This document shows positions 47,129 through 57,177 of a stretch of 64,000 nt of DNA, in pieces; within the stretch, counting starts at the first letter, position 1, and each line of letters opens with the position of its first letter. A program made the position numbers and the translations under genes. Source of the stretch: Salinivibrio sharmensis (GTDB taxonomy: Bacteria > Pseudomonadota > Gammaproteobacteria > Enterobacterales > Vibrionaceae); NCBI RefSeq assembly GCF_001995985.1, contig NZ_MUFC01000003.1, positions 154,978-218,977 on the forward strand. The letters run 5' to 3'. A model generated the notes under the pieces. That model searched no databases. It saw only the letters and a list, made by a program, of their open reading frames with translations, and was not told the DNA's origin.

Positions 47129-48184
47129 TTAGACGAATTCATCGCCGCCGCCTCCGGTAAGCATAATTTCACCGGCATCGGCAAGACGACGCGCAACCGA
47201 TAAGATTTCTTTCTGCGCCCCTTCCACATCAGAGACACGGATTGGCCCCATGGCTTCGATATCGTCTTGCAACATTTCTGCTGCACGTTTAGACATGTTG
47301 CGATAGATTTTCTCGCGCAAGTTATCTTCCGCCCCTTTGAGCGCTTTTTGCAGCACTTCTTGTGGTACATCACGTAGCAAGGTCTGCACCCCACGGTCGT
47401 CCACATCAATCAAGTTATCAAACACGAACATCAAGTCTTGGATTTGTGAGGCCATCTCTTCGTCTTGATCGCGAATCGAGTCCATCAACACCCCTTCGAC
47501 GCTGTTGTCCATGTAGTTCATGATTTCCGCTGCCGCTTTCAAGCCACCAATTTTGGCCGCTTGTGCCCCCGCTTGACCTGCAAACTGCTTCTCCATGATC
47601 TCATTCAGTTCATGCAGTGCTGCCGGTTGCACTTCTTCAAGGTTGGCAATCCGCATCATTAAATCGAGGCGGTCACGCTCTACAAATTGCGAGAGGATCT
47701 CTGCTGAGTGCTCGGGATCCAAATAGGATAAGACGATGGTTTGGATTTGCGGGTGCTCGTTAATAATAATGCTGGCCACTTGGCGCGGATCCATCCATTT
47801 CAATGAGTCCAAGCCTTTCGACCCACTGCCCAACAAAATCTGATCGACCAAGTTATTCGCTTTGTCCTCACCCAAAGCTGCCACCAGGGCGTTGCGCACA
47901 AAGTCTTCACTCCCCATCCCAATCGAGGTGTATTTTTGGATTTCCTCTAAAAAGGCACGGTGGACGGCGGCCACTTTGTCCGAGTTAAGGTCGGTCATCG
48001 AGGTCATGGCCGCGCCCACCCGTTGAACCTGTTTCGGCTCAAGGTGGCGAATGATACTTGCGGCGTCTTGTTCACTTAAACTGAGCAGCAAAATGGCGGC
48101 TTTTTCAATTCCACTCAACGAGCTGATATCGAAGTTTGAGCCAGCTTGCTCATCACCGCCTGTGGTTGCGACTTCATTTGCCAT
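47129..48184 (-). CDS. fliG: Flagellar motor switch protein FliG
   Basis: A 351-residue rotor protein. The N-terminal domain binds FliF, the middle domain has the EHPQ motif (IINEHPQIQTIVLSYL), and the C-terminal torque domain has charged residues facing the stator (DNLIDVDDRGVQTLLRDV). It overlaps the fliF stop by 11 bp. Confidence 0.97.
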   Translation of the reverse strand: MANEVATTGGDEQAGSNFDISSLSGIEKAAILLLSLSEQDAASIIRHLEPKQVQRVGAAMTSMTDLNSDKVAAVHRAFLEEIQKYTSIGMGSEDFVRNALVAALGEDKANNLVDQILLGSGSKGLDSLKWMDPRQVASIIINEHPQIQTIVLSYLDPEHSAEILSQFVERDRLDLMMRIANLEEVQPAALHELNEIMEKQFAGQAGAQAAKIGGLKAAAEIMNYMDNSVEGVLMDSIRDQDEEMASQIQDLMFVFDNLIDVDDRGVQTLLRDVPQEVLQKALKGAEDNLREKIYRNMSKRAAEMLQDDIEAMGPIRVSDVEGAQKEILSVARRLADAGEIMLTGGGGDEFV

Positions 48185-49949
48185 CTTCGGTTACCCAATT
48201 TTTCACCGCTTGTGCGGCCAAGTCTGGCTCATTGGCCACCAGCGCCCGCACCGCTTTTAACAAGTCTTCATCTTTATGTAAGTTTGGCAGCTCAACATCC
48301 GACGCTGACATCGCAAAGTTGCTGGAACCGTCAAGCTCAGAGCCTATCAAGCCAACATCATCCCCATCTGGGGTGATAGGTAAGCCATCTGGGCCAAGGA
48401 TTTCGCCATTGGGACCCACTGTATTGCCATCTTCGTCGGTATTTGGATAAAGCAACTTTTTCATCGCTGGACGCACCAAGACCACGATTATCACAATGAT
48501 CACCAAGGCGGCCGCTAACCAACGTACCCAGTCATTAAAGTTGGGGTGATCCCAAATCGGCACATCTTGCTCTGCTGCTTGCTCTGGCTCAACAAACGGG
48601 ACGGCGATGACTTCAAGTACATCCCCACGTTGTTCGCTAAAGCCGACCCCACCCATTAAGAGACGGCGGATTTTGGCTAGTTCGTCATCTGACAAAGGCT
48701 GCTTAACCGTGTCTCCCGTTTCAGGGTCGACACTTTGTTTAAAGTTCACCGCCACAGAAACAGTTTGCCGATCAATAACGCCTGACTGTGCGCGGCGGTG
48801 GCGAATGGTGGTATCGAGTTCAAAGTTGCGGGTGGCTTCACGGCTCACTGACCCGGTACCGCCTGCACCATTTTTAAGATCCCTAACGTCTTCCGGAATA
48901 GAGGCATCAGCCGGCGGTTGGTTGCTTAACGCCCCTGGAATACCCGCTACACGATCCGAGCCATTATAATCTTCGCGCGTATATTCGCTGCGTGTTGCCG
49001 GTGTGTTGGGGTTAAACTGACGCTGCGTTTCTTCTAGCGAACTGAAATCCAGTGACACGTCGACTTGCGAGGTATAATTGCCCAGCCCTAGTACGGGGAT
49101 CAGTATTGAGTCGATTTTTTCGCGCAATTGACGTTCTTGTTTACGTTCCAATTCGTACTCTTTGCGTCGCGCCGCTGACGCAGGATCTTCACTGCCAGAA
49201 TTTAGCAAGCGACCATGTTGGTCGGTAACGGTGACGCGCGTGGGTTTTAGCGAGGGGACGGCAGAGGCGACCATATCAACAATGGAATCCACTTCCTCTT
49301 GACCCAAGGTGTTCGTCCCTCCCAAGGTTAAGAATACCGTGGCCGATGCCTCTTGATTGTGGCGCACAAAGACACTCTGTTTGGGCATCGCTAACAAGAC
49401 ACGTGCTTTTCGCACTTGCCGCACTTCTTCAATCGCGGCGGCGAGCTGTCGCTCACGGCTGAGTTTTAAGCGTTCTTGCTCGAGTTTTTGCGAGACGCCA
49501 AACCCCATGTCATTGAGCAAGATTTCATCGCCCTCGGCCGTGCTGGTATTCAGCCCCACCCGGGTTAAACCGAGACGAATCGAGGAATAGTCGCTTGAGG
49601 GGACACGGATGGTATTACCATCCAATTGGTATTCAACTTTGTTTTGGTCAAGGTGATCCAAAACAGGGATCAGTTCTTCTGTTTCGTACGTGCCCAGTGG
49701 CCGCATTTCGGGCTCCTGCACCCAAAAAAACAGCATCATGATCAGTGCGACACAAATCGCAACCGCTAACACCAAGATCAACTGGCGCACCATGTCAAGA
49801 TCGCCAAATATCGAGTTTGACGATGCTGACTGTTCTGATGCGTCCGGATCTTGCGTGCTTTGCTCTGCGTCTAATGCCGCATCGGTTGATGGCAGTGCTG
49901 CTGCGCCATCTGAAACCGCCAGATCGGTGTTTTGGTTCTCTTCAGCCAC
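48174..49949 (-). CDS. fliF: Flagellar MS-ring protein FliF
   Basis: A 591-residue protein with two membrane helices (MVRQLILVLAVAICVALIMML near residue 55 and WLAAALVIIVIIVVLV near residue 455) enclosing a large periplasmic domain with ring-building motifs (RLGLTRVGLNTS, ARVLLAMPKQSVFVR). The C-terminal tail binds FliG. It is preceded by fliE, which links it to the rod. Confidence 0.97.
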   Translation of the reverse strand: MAEENQNTDLAVSDGAAALPSTDAALDAEQSTQDPDASEQSASSNSIFGDLDMVRQLILVLAVAICVALIMMLFFWVQEPEMRPLGTYETEELIPVLDHLDQNKVEYQLDGNTIRVPSSDYSSIRLGLTRVGLNTSTAEGDEILLNDMGFGVSQKLEQERLKLSRERQLAAAIEEVRQVRKARVLLAMPKQSVFVRHNQEASATVFLTLGGTNTLGQEEVDSIVDMVASAVPSLKPTRVTVTDQHGRLLNSGSEDPASAARRKEYELERKQERQLREKIDSILIPVLGLGNYTSQVDVSLDFSSLEETQRQFNPNTPATRSEYTREDYNGSDRVAGIPGALSNQPPADASIPEDVRDLKNGAGGTGSVSREATRNFELDTTIRHRRAQSGVIDRQTVSVAVNFKQSVDPETGDTVKQPLSDDELAKIRRLLMGGVGFSEQRGDVLEVIAVPFVEPEQAAEQDVPIWDHPNFNDWVRWLAAALVIIVIIVVLVRPAMKKLLYPNTDEDGNTVGPNGEILGPDGLPITPDGDDVGLIGSELDGSSNFAMSASDVELPNLHKDEDLLKAVRALVANEPDLAAQAVKNWVTEDGK

Positions 49950-49964
49950 TGATTAATTCCTACA

Positions 49965-50276
49965 TTAAACAGGCATATTCATGAGTTCTTTATACGCCTC
50001 AACGAGCTTGTTGCGCGTTTGCACGGTGGCATCAAACGCCACACTCGACTTGTTTCGAGCAATCATGACATCCGATAAGCTTACATTGCGGTCACCTTCA
50101 TCGAACCGTGTGGCAAGCTCACCCGACGTCTTTTGTAATCCATTTACATGGTTAATCGCACTGGCAAGCATATCGCCAAATTCTTGGCTGACTTGTTGAC
50201 CGGTTGCAGGCTGAGAGACATTCTTCGCCGCTGCCGCCATGGCTTGCATCTCTTGCGTCAAGGCATTCGCTTTCAT
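49965..50276 (-). CDS. fliE: Flagellar hook-basal body protein FliE
   Basis: A 103-residue protein joining the MS ring to the rod. The C-terminal segment DVMIARNKSSVAFDATVQTRNKLVEAYKELMNMPV is typical. The frame extends to 50297, but the ATG at 50276 follows AGGAAGGA at a 6-nt spacing and gives the standard length. It is the first gene of the fliE-fliJ unit. Confidence 0.95.
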   Translation of the reverse strand: MKANALTQEMQAMAAAAKNVSQPATGQQVSQEFGDMLASAINHVNGLQKTSGELATRFDEGDRNVSLSDVMIARNKSSVAFDATVQTRNKLVEAYKELMNMPV

Positions 50277-50341
50277 CGTCGATCCTTCCTGTGTCAATAT
50301 TTTGTCAATTCAGTCAGATTTTCATCAGTCAGCTTACTATG

Positions 50342-50357
50342 TGCAACTTTGAGACCA
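50342..50357 (-). promoter_or_regulatory. Sigma-54-type promoter of the fliE operon
   Basis: On the minus strand, TGGTCT-CAAAG-TTGCA matches the -24/-12 consensus with exact spacing. It lies in the 110-bp fliE-flrC gap, about 65 bp before the fliE start. Confidence 0.8.
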
Positions 50358-50386
50358 CTTTCGCAAAGGCTGACGACTTTGGGTGA

Positions 50387-51796
50387 TTACTGGGGAATAT
50401 CAATCCCGGCGTCGCGCATTTTGGCGAGCTTATAGCGCAGTGTCCTGGGGCTGATCCCTAAGCGCTCCGCTACATCTTTACGCCGCCCCTCACAGGCTCG
50501 AATGGTCTCCAATATGATGGAAAACTCCTGATCGCGTAATTCATTTCCTAACCCTACACCATTAGACTGCGCTTCCATCGCATCATGACTGGGTCCGGAA
50601 GATGGCGTTGCCGTCGAAACGGTTGATTGGCTATCCATCACCTTGCTTTGTAAACTCGAGGCATCTTGCCAGTCTTGCCCTTCGAGTAAAATGTCTGTCG
50701 CTTGAATATGAGATTGGGTTGCCAGTATCAAGGCACGTTGCATCACGTTGTCCAGCTCCCGCACATTACCCGGCCATGCGTAACTCAATAATTTTTGCTC
50801 TGCATCTGGGTGTAACGTCGGGCAAGGCAACCCTTGCTTTTGACAATGCCGTGATAATAAATAGTTTGCCAGCGGGATGATGTCACCTGGGCGTTCATAT
50901 AACGCGGGCCACGTGATGGGAAACACATTCAGACGGTAATATAAGTCTTCACGAAAGTGTCCTTGGGCAACATAGTCTTTTAGATCGCGGTTGCTAGTGG
51001 CAAGCACGCGCAAGTCAAGCTGAATGCTTTTGCGCCCCCCGAGGCGTTCCACCTCTCGCTCTTGTAACACACGGAGCAGTTTGGCTTGTAGCCCCAAATC
51101 CATCTCACTGATTTCATCCAATAAGATAGTGCCACCTTGGGCTTGCTCAAATTTTCCCGGGCACGCTTGCACGGCCCCGGTAAATGCCCCTTTCTCATAG
51201 CCAAAAAGTGTCGCTTCTAACATGTTCTCCGGAATAGCAGCGCAATTAATCGCGACAAAAGGCGCACTTGAGCGTGCCGAATGCTCGTGAATATAACGTG
51301 CCATCACTTCTTTCCCTGAGCCAGATGGACCAAGGATCATCACGTTGGCGTCAGTACTGGCGACTTTGTCGGCGAGCGCTAATAACGCCACACTTTTCGG
51401 GTCTTCTGCGATAGCGTCCGAGTCATCGTTTTTCACCGGTGCATACCGGCTAACCATATTAAGCAAGACCTCGGGCGCAAACGGCTTGGCCATGTAATCA
51501 ATGGCCCCTTCTTTCATCGCTGCTACCGCATCTTCAATGTTGGCATAGGCCGTCATCAGCAAAACAGGTAAATTGGGCAAATGCGTTTTGATAGAACGTA
51601 GCAGAGCCAGGCCATCCATCCCCGCCATCTGCACATCTGAGACAACGATATCAATCGGCTCGGATTTTAAAGTGACCAAGGCTTGTTCCGCACTATCAGC
51701 CTCACGCCAATGGTATCCAGCCAATGCCAGGGTATCGACAAGCGCTTCGCGCAAGCCTTCATCATCTTCAACAATTAGCACTGTGGTTTGGCTCAT
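50387..51796 (-). CDS. flrC: FlrC, sigma-54-dependent flagellar response regulator
   Basis: A 469-residue NtrC-type activator with a receiver domain (Asp54 in VVSDVQMAGMDG), an AAA+ domain (GPSGSGKEVMARYIH, GAFTGAV for sigma-54 contact, LDEISEMDLG) and a Fis-type helix-turn-helix (DVAERLGISPRTLRYKLAKM). It is phosphorylated by FlrB and switches on the middle flagellar genes. Its start overlaps the flrB stop by 4 bp. Confidence 0.96.
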   Translation of the reverse strand: MSQTTVLIVEDDEGLREALVDTLALAGYHWREADSAEQALVTLKSEPIDIVVSDVQMAGMDGLALLRSIKTHLPNLPVLLMTAYANIEDAVAAMKEGAIDYMAKPFAPEVLLNMVSRYAPVKNDDSDAIAEDPKSVALLALADKVASTDANVMILGPSGSGKEVMARYIHEHSARSSAPFVAINCAAIPENMLEATLFGYEKGAFTGAVQACPGKFEQAQGGTILLDEISEMDLGLQAKLLRVLQEREVERLGGRKSIQLDLRVLATSNRDLKDYVAQGHFREDLYYRLNVFPITWPALYERPGDIIPLANYLLSRHCQKQGLPCPTLHPDAEQKLLSYAWPGNVRELDNVMQRALILATQSHIQATDILLEGQDWQDASSLQSKVMDSQSTVSTATPSSGPSHDAMEAQSNGVGLGNELRDQEFSIILETIRACEGRRKDVAERLGISPRTLRYKLAKMRDAGIDIPQ

Positions 51797-52842
51797 TGTG
51801 TTTCTCCTACGCTCTTACCCTGCTCTGCCGCCGCGCCTTTGGCGATCGGCAAACACAATGTAAAACAGGCCCCTTTTTCAGGCTCTGATTGTAAGGTGAG
51901 TTTGCCATCATGGGCATGACACACCATTTGCACAACGGCGAGGCCAAGACCTGTACCTTGCTGTCGTGTGGTAAAAAAAGGCTCCAACACTTTCGCTTGC
52001 AGTTCAGGGGCAATGCCGGGGCCGTTATCCGCCACTGATAACAATAAATTATCCCCCTGCTGGCGTGCATCGACCACCACCTGGCATCCCTTCCCGGCCA
52101 CTTGCACAGCGTTAACCACTAAGTTACTCAGCGCACTCGCCAGCGCATTGGGATTGCCGAGTAAGGATAGGCTTTCGTCATCGCTGTTGATGGCGAAGTC
52201 AACATCGTGACCTTGAATCACCGCATCCACCATCGGCTCGAACTCGTTAAACAACTGCTCAACGGTAAACACTTTAACCACTTTGTTGTCGCCACCCTTC
52301 GCAAACAACAACATATCATTCACTTGCTTTTCCAAGTCATGTAGCCGGTCTAACAGTTTGAATTGAAAGCGCTGCCGTGTCGCATCGTTGAGGTTGGGCG
52401 CGCCAAGATTCGACGCATATAAAATCGCGCTAGATAGCGGCGTACGCACTTGATGTGCCAGCGACGCCACCATTTTCCCTAATGACGATAATCGCTGCAG
52501 ATCGCTAACACGAGATTGCAATAGACGGGTTTCTGTCATGTCGGTGATCAAGATAAGCTGCCCCGAATCGGACGCTGAGATAGCCAACTTTACACGACGG
52601 CCATCTTTTAGAGACACTTCGTGCCCATCATCATCTCGTGGCGAGAAGGCACGCTGAATGACATCAAACCAGCGCTGCTGAGTAAGCGGTTCCCCAAGGA
52701 GACGATGCGCCTCTGGGTTGGCTTCAGCGACACGACCATTCGCATCAAGCAAAATAACGCCTGCTGGCATCACATCGAGAACTTGCTTATACCGAGTGAC
52801 TTGTTGATCCACTGATCCCAGTGGCGAAGATTGGGTTTCCAT
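51793..52842 (-). CDS. flrB: FlrB, flagellar sensor histidine kinase
   Basis: A 349-residue cytosolic kinase with a PAS domain (LDVMPAGVILLDANGRVAEANPEA), an H-box (MVASLAHQVRTPLSSAILYA) and an ATPase domain (NLVVNAVQVAG, VADNGPGIAPEL, GTGLGLAVVQ). No membrane segment is present. It is the partner of FlrC and is transcribed from a sigma-54-type site just upstream. Confidence 0.95.
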   Translation of the reverse strand: METQSSPLGSVDQQVTRYKQVLDVMPAGVILLDANGRVAEANPEAHRLLGEPLTQQRWFDVIQRAFSPRDDDGHEVSLKDGRRVKLAISASDSGQLILITDMTETRLLQSRVSDLQRLSSLGKMVASLAHQVRTPLSSAILYASNLGAPNLNDATRQRFQFKLLDRLHDLEKQVNDMLLFAKGGDNKVVKVFTVEQLFNEFEPMVDAVIQGHDVDFAINSDDESLSLLGNPNALASALSNLVVNAVQVAGKGCQVVVDARQQGDNLLLSVADNGPGIAPELQAKVLEPFFTTRQQGTGLGLAVVQMVCHAHDGKLTLQSEPEKGACFTLCLPIAKGAAAEQGKSVGETQ

Positions 52843-52882
52843 TTAGGCAACACACGTTTCGATCAAGGTTTTACTCACTTAA

Positions 52883-52897
52883 GCAGAGATTATGCCA
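52883..52897 (-). promoter_or_regulatory. Sigma-54-type promoter of flrBC
   Basis: On the minus strand, TGGCAT-AATCT-CTGC keeps the -24 GG and the -12 GC at exact spacing, with C in place of the first T of TTGC. It lies about 40 bp before the flrB start, where FlrA would activate it. Confidence 0.7.
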
Positions 52898-52931
52898 TAA
52901 AAATCGCCAATACTATCAGCTAGTTGAAGAC

Positions 52932-52966
52932 AAAAAAGCGAAGTCATTTTTTTGACTCCGCTTTTT
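52932..52966 (-). terminator. Rho-independent terminator after flrA
   Basis: A stem of about 14 bp (52933-52946 with 52953-52966, including one G-U pair on the minus strand) ends in six T residues on the minus strand. It separates flrA from flrBC. Confidence 0.8.
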
Positions 52967-52980
52967 GACGCCTCGCCGAT

Positions 52981-54465
52981 TTAGATTAACTCTTCCTTAT
53001 TCAATCCGTACTTTCGCATTTTCTCTACCAAGGTCGTTCGCCGCATACTTAGCATGTCAGCGGCTCTGGCAACCACGCCGGCTTGTGCCTCGAGGGCCTG
53101 CTTAATCAAATCAATCTCGACCTCGGCGAGGGTTTCTTTCAAATTCACCCCCTCAGGTGGCAAGCTTGTAAACCCTGGACTGTCGGCAAAACCTGGCATG
53201 TCCTCTTCAAATGCAGGTTCATCCGGCTCATGAAACATCGCCGTTAGCGCATCACGCTCCGCCATTTCAGTATCTTCGACCGAGTAGGCCTCAGGCTGGA
53301 ATTCAGGGATATCACTGTAGCGATATTTAGCTGGCAAATGGTTCACATCGACCATTTGCCCAGGATACAAGATAACCAAACGTTCAATGAGATTAGCCAG
53401 CTCGCGAACATTGCCTGGCCATTCATGTTCCATCAACGAATTAATCGCCCGAGGGGAAATATGGATCCGGCCATTGCCTTCCACATCAAGCCTAGACATT
53501 AGCTCATGGATTAATAGCGGGATATCATCAATTCGCTCGCGTAGCGCCGGCATTTCGATCGGGAAGACATTGAGTCGGTAATATAAATCTTCCCGAAAAT
53601 CGCCCTCTTTGATCATCGTCTCTAATGTACGGTGAGTCGCAGCGACCACGCGAACATTAGCACGAATACTTTTATTGCCTCCCACGCGCTCAAACGTACG
53701 CTCTTGCAACACGCGTAACAATTTGACTTGCATTGACATCGGCATGTCACCGATCTCATCCAAAAACAGCGTTCCGCCTTCCGCCAGCTCGAAACGCCCT
53801 TTGCGCGCAGAAATTGCTCCCGTGAAGGCGCCTTTCTCATGGCCGAAAAGTTCACTTTCCAACAACTCGCCTGGAATCGCGCCACAATTAACAGGCACAA
53901 AGGGGCCAGATGCCCGTGACGAGGCATGGTGTACATGGCGCGCCACTACTTCTTTTCCGGTACCAGATTCACCGAGGATCAAAACACTGGCTTCGGTAGA
54001 AGCGACCTGATCAATAAGGTGACGGACCTGTTCGATGGCGTCGCTTTTGCCCACCATATTATGAAAGGCGGTATTATCGCCAGACAACTGTGGAATACTG
54101 AACGCCTGTTTACCGGCAAACTCGCGGCAATGATGGAGTGCATCGAATAATTGCGGGTAGTTCAAAGGTAGCCCAAGTTCACCCACATAGTTAGGTAACC
54201 CTGAAAGCTCACGATCGTGGCGCCGAATCGCAATCACAGGCACGTGATGATAGGTAGCAAGCTGCTCAAGTACTTTTTCAAGTAAAGGGGTTGAGCGGAC
54301 GTGACCAAGAAAACATGCGCCCCAGTTTTGCTCCCAAAGTGCATCACTGACATCCGCGGTCGAGTGAAGCGCGTAACGCTCGCCGATAAAGTCGAGTATC
54401 ACGCCGAGATCGTGACGAAACTGGTCATCGTCATCGATAACAAGGATCTTTGCTAAATCTTGCAT
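52981..54465 (-). CDS. flrA: FlrA, sigma-54-dependent flagellar master regulator
   Basis: A 494-residue FleQ-type activator with an N-terminal receiver-like domain ([18 protein letters not shown]), an AAA+ domain ([37 protein letters not shown]) and a Fis-type helix-turn-helix ([22 protein letters not shown]). In Vibrio it heads the flagellar hierarchy. The open frame starts at 54531, but the ATG at 54465 gives the family N-terminus [11 protein letters not shown]; the ribosome-binding site there is weak. Confidence 0.95.
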   Translation of the reverse strand: MQDLAKILVIDDDDQFRHDLGVILDFIGERYALHSTADVSDALWEQNWGACFLGHVRSTPLLEKVLEQLATYHHVPVIAIRRHDRELSGLPNYVGELGLPLNYPQLFDALHHCREFAGKQAFSIPQLSGDNTAFHNMVGKSDAIEQVRHLIDQVASTEASVLILGESGTGKEVVARHVHHASSRASGPFVPVNCGAIPGELLESELFGHEKGAFTGAISARKGRFELAEGGTLFLDEIGDMPMSMQVKLLRVLQERTFERVGGNKSIRANVRVVAATHRTLETMIKEGDFREDLYYRLNVFPIEMPALRERIDDIPLLIHELMSRLDVEGNGRIHISPRAINSLMEHEWPGNVRELANLIERLVILYPGQMVDVNHLPAKYRYSDIPEFQPEAYSVEDTEMAERDALTAMFHEPDEPAFEEDMPGFADSPGFTSLPPEGVNLKETLAEVEIDLIKQALEAQAGVVARAADMLSMRRTTLVEKMRKYGLNKEELI

Positions 54466-54544
54466 GTGTGAGATACGTCTGCCCTGATAACTTTTTATAA
54501 TTGTGTCGCTTTGAAGCAACAACAATCTCAATTTTAATCAAGAC

Positions 54545-54572
54545 ATTGTAATAGAGAACGCGCATAAGGCAA
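54545..54572 (-). promoter_or_regulatory. Putative sigma-70 promoter of flrA
   Basis: On the minus strand, a -35 TTGCCT and a -10 TACAAT are separated by 16 bp, about 75 bp before the flrA start. No -24/-12 element was seen, which suits a master regulator outside sigma-54 control. A hairpin (54575-54584 with 54590-54599) lies just upstream, between fliS and this promoter. Confidence 0.5.
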
Positions 54573-54628
54573 CCGGAGACACAGTAAACCTGTGACTCCA
54601 GTGCCATGTCAGTCGTTTGATAGGCAGT

Positions 54629-55045
54629 TTAACTGGTCGCTTGGGTCATATTATGGTATTTGGAAGGAATTTGATCCCAAGCGGATTTTATTTCTCTTAA
54701 TAGCTCAATCACATCGTCGATGGGTTCCGGTTTGTTTTCCAAATTCGCGGTACTCACCTGACGAATCATAAAGTCATAGATGGCGTCTAGGTTATCAGCA
54801 ATATCGCCGCCATCATCCATTGATAGACATGCGCGCAGATTAATAATGATATCTAACGCTTTACCTAACCGCTCACCTTTGACGGATAAGTCGCCTTGTG
54901 CCATGGCGGCTTTGCCCTGAATTAAGCGCTCAATGGCCCCGGCCATCAGCATTTGGATAACCTTATGAGGCGACGCGGCGCTTAATTGACTGTCAACAGA
55001 GACCTTTTTATAGGCCTGTAGTGAGCCTCTCATAGTCTTCCTCAC
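54629..55045 (-). CDS. fliS: Flagellin export chaperone FliS
   Basis: A 138-residue helical chaperone that binds flagellin C-termini before export. The family segments GSLQAYKKVSVDSQLSAASPHKVIQMLMAGAIERL and KGERLGKALDIIINLRACLSMDDGGDIADNLDAIYDFM are clear. It abuts flaI with no gap and closes the flaG-fliD-flaI-fliS unit. Confidence 0.95.
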   Translation of the reverse strand: MRKTMRGSLQAYKKVSVDSQLSAASPHKVIQMLMAGAIERLIQGKAAMAQGDLSVKGERLGKALDIIINLRACLSMDDGGDIADNLDAIYDFMIRQVSTANLENKPEPIDDVIELLREIKSAWDQIPSKYHNMTQATS

Positions 55046-55348
55046 TTATTGAAATTTCTTATACAGCTGCACAGACTGCTTCCCCTTGCGCTGCTGTAAC
55101 AAGCGCTTGGCAGCATCGGCTTTCTGCCCCTCGAGTGCATCAATGAGCGTTTCTGTTCTTGCTAGCGCCTGAGACCATTGCTGTTGATTCGGCGCTTGTG
55201 GCGACGCTGCAATCTGCTCAAGCAACGCTTGTCTGTCATGCAATTGCTGAGCCAGTTTTTCTGAATCAATGTCACTCATGTTCAATTGCTGCGCAATTGC
55301 TTCATCAATTTGCTCGAGTGCGTCGAGCCATTCGGATACCTGGGTCAT
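55046..55348 (-). CDS. flaI: FlaI, FliT-like flagellar chaperone
   Basis: A helical protein of about 100 residues rich in Gln and Leu. It has no strong motif; the call rests on its conserved position between fliD and fliS, where Vibrio carries flaI, and on the helical FliT-like character. A FliT-type role (chaperone for the FliD cap) is inferred. Two adjacent ATG codons (55351 and 55348) could start it; the first overlaps the fliD stop. Confidence 0.75.
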   Translation of the reverse strand: MTQVSEWLDALEQIDEAIAQQLNMSDIDSEKLAQQLHDRQALLEQIAASPQAPNQQQWSQALARTETLIDALEGQKADAAKRLLQQRKGKQSVQLYKKFQ

Positions 55349-55350
55349 CA

Positions 55351-56709
55351 TTAACCCGGCATAATGTTTTGCATAGCTTGTAACTGTGAACGCATTTGCG
55401 ATGTCGCTTCTTCCATCGCAGAAAAACGCTGCATGGTGCGCGACTCTAAATTTTCCATGCGTCGGTCTAACTCTCGCTGGTCATCACGAAGGCGAAGCTT
55501 TTGCTCTGACAACGTGCTCTCACGATTACTGATCGCGCCACCCGCACCGGTAAAGCCGCCGACGACTTGTTCAAGCTGACGCGCAAAGCCATCATTACCA
55601 CCAAAAAAACCTTCCAATGCGTTAAAGTTTTGACGCAGTTGCCGATCAAGCACCTTGTTGTCGACTTCTAGACGACCGTCCATAGTGGTAGTGACACCAA
55701 GCTCACTCAGGGTTTTCATTCCCTCCGGGGCTTGCTCAATCGGTGACGAGAAAAGATTGCGCAATCGACTAGTTGCCGTTCGAATAACACTTTCCCCCAC
55801 CAAAGGGCCACCTTGCTGGGTCTCAGGGTCATACTTACTGACCGCTTGCGAGACACGGAAAAACGCATTGTAATTGTCTACAAACGACGTAATTGTCGAG
55901 CGCACAGATTCTCGATCATGTTCAACGGCGAGTGCCAGCGGTTTATCACTGGTTTGCGCAACTTCCAGTGATACGCCTTCAATCGCATTATCAAAGGTGT
56001 TCGTGGCACTGGAGACTGACGCGATACCATCAATCAGTATCTTGGCATCTTGTGCGGCTTGCATTTGTGCCATGCCATTATTGGCTTGACCTGCTTTGAA
56101 GCCTAACTGATGAAGCGCACTCCCCACTTGCGCATCAACATTGACTTCCACCTGATTCTCCGCCCCCGTTTTGTTGCCATTCAACACCATGCGTGCACCG
56201 CTATCATCTTGGATCAGCGACGCTTGTACACCAGGATTTTTAGGGTCGCTATTAATCGCACGCACGATGTCTGCCAAGCTGTCTTTGCCTTGGGGAACAT
56301 CGATCACACTGGTGCGATTACCCATGGTGATGGTGAGCTTGCCACTACCGAGAGACGCGTCAGCATCAACACCGGGTGACACAAGTTTATGTGCACCCGC
56401 TAATTGCTGAACATCGATTTGATAACGACCGGGGATGGCATCTGGCGTCGCGCTCGCGCCAAGTGCGTCTGGATTGCTAACGGATGTGGTTCTCGCCGCA
56501 AAACCTTCGTTGCGACGAAAGTCATACATTTGGGTTTTGAGTTTATCGAGAGATTCTTTTAAGCGGCCAAACGCACTGATGTCGGTTTCGACATCATTCA
56601 TGCGTTTGACGATACGCTCTTGTTTAGGTGCACGCTCAGCATCCACGATTTTAGTGACCATGGAGTTGATATCCATGCCACCGCCCATGCCTGCTGCCTT
56701 AACACTCAT
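55351..56709 (-). CDS. fliD: Flagellar cap protein FliD
   Basis: A 452-residue filament cap (hook-associated protein 2) with the N-terminal domain GMGGGMDINSMVTKIVDAERAPKQ, the central domain with IDVQQLAGAHKL and IVRAINSDPKNPGVQASLIQD, and C-terminal coiled coils. It promotes flagellin polymerisation at the filament tip. It follows flaG by 18 bp. Confidence 0.96.
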   Translation of the reverse strand: MSVKAAGMGGGMDINSMVTKIVDAERAPKQERIVKRMNDVETDISAFGRLKESLDKLKTQMYDFRRNEGFAARTTSVSNPDALGASATPDAIPGRYQIDVQQLAGAHKLVSPGVDADASLGSGKLTITMGNRTSVIDVPQGKDSLADIVRAINSDPKNPGVQASLIQDDSGARMVLNGNKTGAENQVEVNVDAQVGSALHQLGFKAGQANNGMAQMQAAQDAKILIDGIASVSSATNTFDNAIEGVSLEVAQTSDKPLALAVEHDRESVRSTITSFVDNYNAFFRVSQAVSKYDPETQQGGPLVGESVIRTATSRLRNLFSSPIEQAPEGMKTLSELGVTTTMDGRLEVDNKVLDRQLRQNFNALEGFFGGNDGFARQLEQVVGGFTGAGGAISNRESTLSEQKLRLRDDQRELDRRMENLESRTMQRFSAMEEATSQMRSQLQAMQNIMPG

Positions 56710-56727
56710 AACGACTCTCTCACCTCG

Positions 56728-57156
56728 TTATACCTTTTCTGTGACAAGCCCTCGCGCGTGTTGCGACAATTGCTTAGCAAGCTCTAACATTTCCTGCTCT
56801 GGGATCTGACGGATAATGTCACCACTATTCATTTCATAAACGGTGATCACACTGCGTCCTGTGTCTTCATCCAAACGGAATGCGAGCCCCTTATTAAAGT
56901 CGGACATAAACTCATCTAGCCGCTCTACCAACTTCTCCAGTTGTTTGCGTTGTAACTGACGATTTTCCTCAATGCGCTGTGACTGCTCTACACGGCGTTG
57001 TTGCATTGACTCTCTCGCCTCACGACGCTCTGCCTGCTGGTGCTGGCTGACCGGATCTGGGCGTACTTTTCCAACTCTTACATCTCTAGCAACCTTTGTG
57101 CCATCAGAGTGAGCTGAGTGCGGCAGGGATGAATTTGTAACGGATGAAATGTCCAT
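56728..57156 (-). CDS. flaG: FlaG family flagellar protein
   Basis: A 142-residue protein with a Gln/Arg/Glu-rich coiled middle and a C-terminal FlaG domain (GLAFRLDEDTGRSVITVYEMNSGDIIRQIPEQEMLELA). FlaG influences filament length in several polar flagellates. It lies 56 bp after the flagellin gene. A hairpin (57181-57198) there could act as a leaky terminator. Confidence 0.93.
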   Translation of the reverse strand: MDISSVTNSSLPHSAHSDGTKVARDVRVGKVRPDPVSQHQQAERREARESMQQRRVEQSQRIEENRQLQRKQLEKLVERLDEFMSDFNKGLAFRLDEDTGRSVITVYEMNSGDIIRQIPEQEMLELAKQLSQHARGLVTEKV

Positions 57157-57177
57157 TGCTATTCACCTCCCAAAACG

